Of a stretch of 64,000 bases of DNA, positions 60,992 through 64,000 are shown in pieces. The notes under the pieces are model-generated. The model was not told the origin of the DNA. It ran no database searches and saw nothing but the letters and a program-made list of their open reading frames with translations. The position numbers and the translations under genes were made by a program. Origin of the DNA: Paenibacillus_V sp046244365 (GTDB taxonomy: Bacteria; Bacillota; Bacilli; Paenibacillales; NBRC-103111); contig NZ_CP176395.1 in NCBI RefSeq assembly GCF_046244365.1, forward strand, positions 7,378,001 to 7,442,000, read 5' to 3'. Positions within the stretch are counted from its first letter, which is position 1, and each line of letters opens with the position of its first letter.

Positions 60992-61182
60992 AAGAGCCTC
61001 AAAAGACTGCTATTTTCGCGGAAAACCGAAAAAAAACGAAAATAGAAGCCTCTAGAGGCTTCTATTTCAGCAAAATCGCCCGATCACAGCGGTTTTGGGC
61101 CGAATAAGAGTCTTTAGAGGCTTCTAAAATTAGGGCTAGTTGTATTTTGCCCGTTTTAAGAGCCTCTAAAGACTCCTATTTC
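60992..61182. repeat. Cluster of four palindrome-related AGCCTCTA elements
   Basis: Copies at 60992-61016, 61040-61067, 61106-61127 and 61159-61182 share AGCCTCTAAAGACTC or its complement. The second is a perfect 28-base palindrome centred on CTAG (arm AAATAGAAGCCTCT). The third and fourth are in opposite orientation. The preceding 60730-60990 is GC-rich with short GCTCGCGTGCCGGCG repeats. No gene. Confidence 0.75.
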
Positions 61183-61194
61183 CGACGCCAAACT

Positions 61195-61710
61195 GGTGGA
61201 GAGAAGGCTCCAGCTACCTTCAGCCCTTCTCGCCGCTCCCTTGCCAACAGCCGCATCCAGCTACTTACCCGCCGTCCAGCGAATGCTCCAGCTACCTTCA
61301 GCCCTTCTCGCCGCTCCCCAACCAACAGCCGCATCCAGCTACTTCCCCGCCGTCCAACGAATGCACCTAGCTACCTTCAGCCCTTCTCGCCGCTCCCCGG
61401 CCAACAGTCGCATCCAGCTACTTACCCGCCGTCCAGCGAATGCTTCAGTTACCTTCAACCCTTCTCGCCGCTCCCAGCCAAAAGTCGCATCCAGCATACT
61501 CTACCGTCCGTCCAACGAATGCTCCAGTTACCTTCAACCCTTCTCGCCGCTCCCCAGCCGACAGCCGCATCCAGCACACTCTACCTGCCGTCCAACGAAT
61601 GCACCTAGCTACCTTCAACCCTTCTCCCCGATGCCCAGCCAACAGCCCCATCCAGCTACTTACCCGCCGTCCAACGAAAACTTCCGTTACCTACACCCCT
61701 TATCCGGTGG
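61195..61710 (+). repeat. 79-bp tandem repeat, about 6.5 copies
   Basis: The marker CTACCTTCAGCCCTTCTCGC recurs, with small changes, at 61214, 61292, 61371, 61449, 61528, 61609 and 61687 (steps 78-81). Other unit parts are CAACAGCCGCATCCAGCTAC and CCGCCGTCCAACGAATGC. Continues into short GCTCTTCAGC repeats to about 61790. Non-coding; the open frames are compositional. Confidence 0.88.
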
Positions 61711-61965
61711 GCCGGACGCTGCGGAATAAACGTATGCTCTTCAGCTCTTCAGCTCTTCAACTCTTTAGCACTCCAGCTCTTCAGCACTTCGGAAGCTGTT
61801 GAGAACGCTGCGCTGCCGGAGGGATTTGAAGGGCGTCCGGCTGCCTCTGTCGGTCGGGTAGCGGCGATAAATTAGCGGCGAATATTTCTTTAAACCGAAC
61901 ATTCACCACTCCCCGCTCGATCCTGTATATATAAATACAGCTAAAACTTTATAGGAGGAAGAAGC
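61711..61965. other. Spacer with promoter region of a small gene
   Basis: Short GCTCTTCAGC-type repeats at 61735-61800. From about 61890 an AT-rich stretch with TATATATAAATA (61927-61937) probably supplies the -10 of the small ORF at 61966. Confidence 0.4.
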
Positions 61966-62145
61966 ATGGGAAACGACTGGTACTACAGCGTTAAAATCGT
62001 GATGGGTTCGGCTTATGACGGCGCTAATGATCCCGAGTTTGTCTTTAATAATGAAGAAAAAGAGAAAATGATCGGGTTCGTGGACACTTGCTTAGAGAAT
62101 GGACATGAAATCAGTATTGTTATGGAAAAGCTTAAAGAAGAATAG
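61966..62145 (+). CDS. Small hypothetical protein (59 residues)
   Basis: ATG at 61966 with a near-perfect site ATAGGAGGAAGAAGC. Sequence features: GNDWYYSVKIVMGSAYDG, DPEFVFNNEEKEKMIGFVD and ISIVMEKLKEE. Acidic, soluble; balanced codon use differs from the surrounding repeats, and the upstream AT-rich promoter-like block supports expression. Function unknown. Confidence 0.65.
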   Translation: MGNDWYYSVKIVMGSAYDGANDPEFVFNNEEKEKMIGFVDTCLENGHEISIVMEKLKEE

Positions 62146-62204
62146 GCCGTTGTCCGTCCAATGGAATGCGTAGCTAAAACCCCTCCGGCAGCAGACCGCG
62201 GCGG

Positions 62205-64000
62205 CTAGCGGTGCTGCTTGCGGTATTCGCCGGGCGTGACGCCGACGGATTGCTTGAACTTGCGGATGAAGCTCGACACGTCATAATAGCCGACCTGCTG
62301 AACGATTTCCTTCACCGATTCGTCGTTCGTACGCAGCAGCCGCTTGGCTTGATCGATGCGGAGCTCGTTCAAGTAATCCATGATCGTCCTGCCGGTCTGC
62401 TCCTTGAAATACCGGCTCAAATAAGACAAGGACAAGGAAAAGTGATCGGCGATCTTCTGCACGGAGAAATCGTACTCGCCGTAATGCTCGGCAATGTACG
62501 GCATGATTTGCTCGATCAGCGCCGACGAAGAGGCCGGCTTCCGCGCTTCCAGCGAATCGCACAAGGTTGCGCACGCAGTCAGGAGCAGATCGGCGATTTC
62601 GTCCAGCGTCGTGTAATCGGTCAGCGTCAGCACGTCGGGAAAGCTTCCGCTCGCGCTGCCGGGATTTCGCTTATCCGTAAAGGCGGCAAACTTGCGGATC
62701 ATGTCATAGCACAGCTCGCGTGCAATAAACAGCGTCAGTCCGCTCTGCTTCATCCGCATGGCGATCTGCTGGACGGCTTCGGCGATTCGCCCGGCGCTGC
62801 CGTGCTGAAGCACGATGTCGAGGTCTTCCAGCACGCGGCGCGGATTCAGGACATTCGCATGATCGTGGGCCATCAGTTCGTCGAAAAAAATCGCACGCTG
62901 ATTGCCCTTGATCAGCTTATAATCGATCGCCGTGGACGCCTCTAGGTAAGAACGCCCGACCTGCGCAAGCTCCGCATACCGATTGCCGACCCCCATTGCG
63001 AGCGGAGCCTGGAAAACGGCGGTCAAATGCTCATGTAAGCCGTCGAGCCAAGTCCTCCAAGCATCCGGCGAGAGGCCGGTCGATAGGATAAACATGATCC
63101 GCCTGTCCTCAAGGCTGTCCTTGCAGTAACCGGCGACGTTCTCCCCAAGCCGGCCTTCCGTTTCGGCAATCAGCTTATCCTTAAACGGCGCTAGAGAGCC
63201 GGGAAACTCCAGCATCATCACAGCCGTTTCGGGATGGGGCAGCGTAACGCAGATCTCCTCGCCCCGCTCGTTGAACGATTCGCGGGATTCCATCTCGCCC
63301 TTCAGCAGACTGCCTAGCAGATGCTCTTTGACTGCGGAACGGTTCTGCTCCAGCTTGCGGCCCAGGCTGCGGTTCGAATCGGCCATGTCGTGGATGGCGC
63401 TGCCGATCGCATCGAATACGTTTACCCGGCGTATCGATTGTCCGCGAATCGCCTCGACGAGCGTGGCCAGCCTTTTGACCGGATTGTAGTTGAATATCAT
63501 GAGCAAATAAACGAGCGCGCAGCCCGCAAGAAAAATAACCGCCATCCGGCTCACCCATTGCCAGATCGCATGATGAATTGGTGCGACCAAGGAAGACCTT
63601 GGCAGCAGCGTAACGTAGGTAAACCCGCTTTTATCCGATTTTTGAATGGACACCGCATATTTGGCGTTCTTGATCGTCATCTCGCGGCTAGCGGGCTGTC
63701 CGTCCGTCATTTTGCCGTAAAAAGAAGGATCCGCCAAGTAATCCGCCTGCTTCTGCGCCGCGACGACCCGGCCCTTTTTATCGAACACGATCGCGTTCCC
63801 GTCCGGCAGCGACAAGTCCAGCTTTAGGCTCTTTAGGAGCTCCTCCTCTTTGAGCAGAAACAGAACCGTCCCGTAAGGTCGCTGGCTGTTGATCGGAATC
63901 GGCACGACGTACGTAATCAGCCGCTGATCCGGAATGCCTTCGATCTTCACGTCCTCGGCCGGACGCAGCTGCGGAGCGGTCAGTTCGTTCAAATCGCTTT
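62205..64000 (-). CDS. Membrane-anchored AraC-family regulator, 5' end outside window
   Basis: The frame is open to the window end (Ser-Asp-Leu precede the apparent TTG), so the N-terminal membrane segment and part of the sensor are missing. Visible: Cache-like extracellular region (GTVLFLLKEEELLKSL, GNAIVFDKKGRVVAAQ, FTYVTLLPRSSLVAP), membrane segment MAVIFLAGCALVYLLMIFNYNP, cytoplasmic linker, and C-terminal AraC helix-turn-helices (FSVQKIADHFSLSLSYLSRYF and VKEIVQQVGYYDVSSFIRKFK). Same strand as the third importer operon 1.6 kb downstream, which it may control. Confidence 0.9.
   Translation of the reverse strand, partial: SDLNELTAPQLRPAEDVKIEGIPDQRLITYVVPIPINSQRPYGTVLFLLKEEELLKSLKLDLSLPDGNAIVFDKKGRVVAAQKQADYLADPSFYGKMTDGQPASREMTIKNAKYAVSIQKSDKSGFTYVTLLPRSSLVAPIHHAIWQWVSRMAVIFLAGCALVYLLMIFNYNPVKRLATLVEAIRGQSIRRVNVFDAIGSAIHDMADSNRSLGRKLEQNRSAVKEHLLGSLLKGEMESRESFNERGEEICVTLPHPETAVMMLEFPGSLAPFKDKLIAETEGRLGENVAGYCKDSLEDRRIMFILSTGLSPDAWRTWLDGLHEHLTAVFQAPLAMGVGNRYAELAQVGRSYLEASTAIDYKLIKGNQRAIFFDELMAHDHANVLNPRRVLEDLDIVLQHGSAGRIAEAVQQIAMRMKQSGLTLFIARELCYDMIRKFAAFTDKRNPGSASGSFPDVLTLTDYTTLDEIADLLLTACATLCDSLEARKPASSSALIEQIMPYIAEHYGEYDFSVQKIADHFSLSLSYLSRYFKEQTGRTIMDYLNELRIDQAKRLLRTNDESVKEIVQQVGYYDVSSFIRKFKQSVGVTPGEYRKQHR

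Overview
The window is chromosomal DNA from a spore-former of the family Paenibacillaceae (Paenibacillus or Cohnella type). This is inferred from moderate GC, the strong Shine-Dalgarno sites, the many TTG/GTG starts, lipoprotein sugar-binding proteins with two-permease ABC importers, YesM/YesN-type sensors, membrane-anchored AraC regulators, a YjcZ-type small protein and SLH-domain remnants. No tRNA, rRNA or CRISPR array was seen.

Layout. 1-2483: the 5' part of a chimeric protein that joins a phage tail-collar fibre head, a Tat-type signal and a pectate-lyase-like beta-helix. 3-7.3 kb: a solute-binding lipoprotein with a divergent AraC regulator, surrounded by gene relics (SBP, M81 peptidase, SLH, unknown). 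7.5-9.0 kb: an AT-rich pair, VanW and a zinc-dependent phospholipase C-domain protein. 9.3-23 kb: a plant-polysaccharide locus with a 1652-residue modular glycoside hydrolase, an oligogalacturonate-lyase-like protein, an SBP with two permeases, and a YesM/YesN pair. 23.2-30.7 kb: a second importer with a polysaccharide deacetylase and a membrane AraC regulator. A 47-bp element (37/47 identical) precedes both this operon and its regulator. 30.8-34.4 kb: a truncated multicopper oxidase, a YjcZ-like protein, an MBL hydrolase, a thioredoxin-like protein and a DedA-NERD fusion.

34.4-38.1 kb holds what I think is the most interesting locus: a ComP-like histidine kinase followed by a ComQ-like prenyl synthase. 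Divergent from comP, and closed by a strong terminator, is a 70-codon ORF ending in Tyr-Trp-Ile that could be a ComX-type pheromone precursor. No comA is present in the window.

38-64 kb: a mosaic of housekeeping genes (aldolase-domain protein, sporulation-type kinase, VOC protein, thiamine pyrophosphokinase, NAD(P)HX repair enzyme, histidinol-phosphate aminotransferase, MocR regulator, amino acid permease, DJ-1 protein) and decayed genes (chemoreceptor, quinone oxidoreductase). Several intergenic minisatellites with 71-81 bp periods and one heptamer microsatellite lie among them. A third SBP plus two-permease importer follows, and the window ends inside a membrane AraC regulator.

Many starts were moved from the longest open frame to the codon with the best ribosome binding site. 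All domain and family calls are from reading the sequence; no database search was run.
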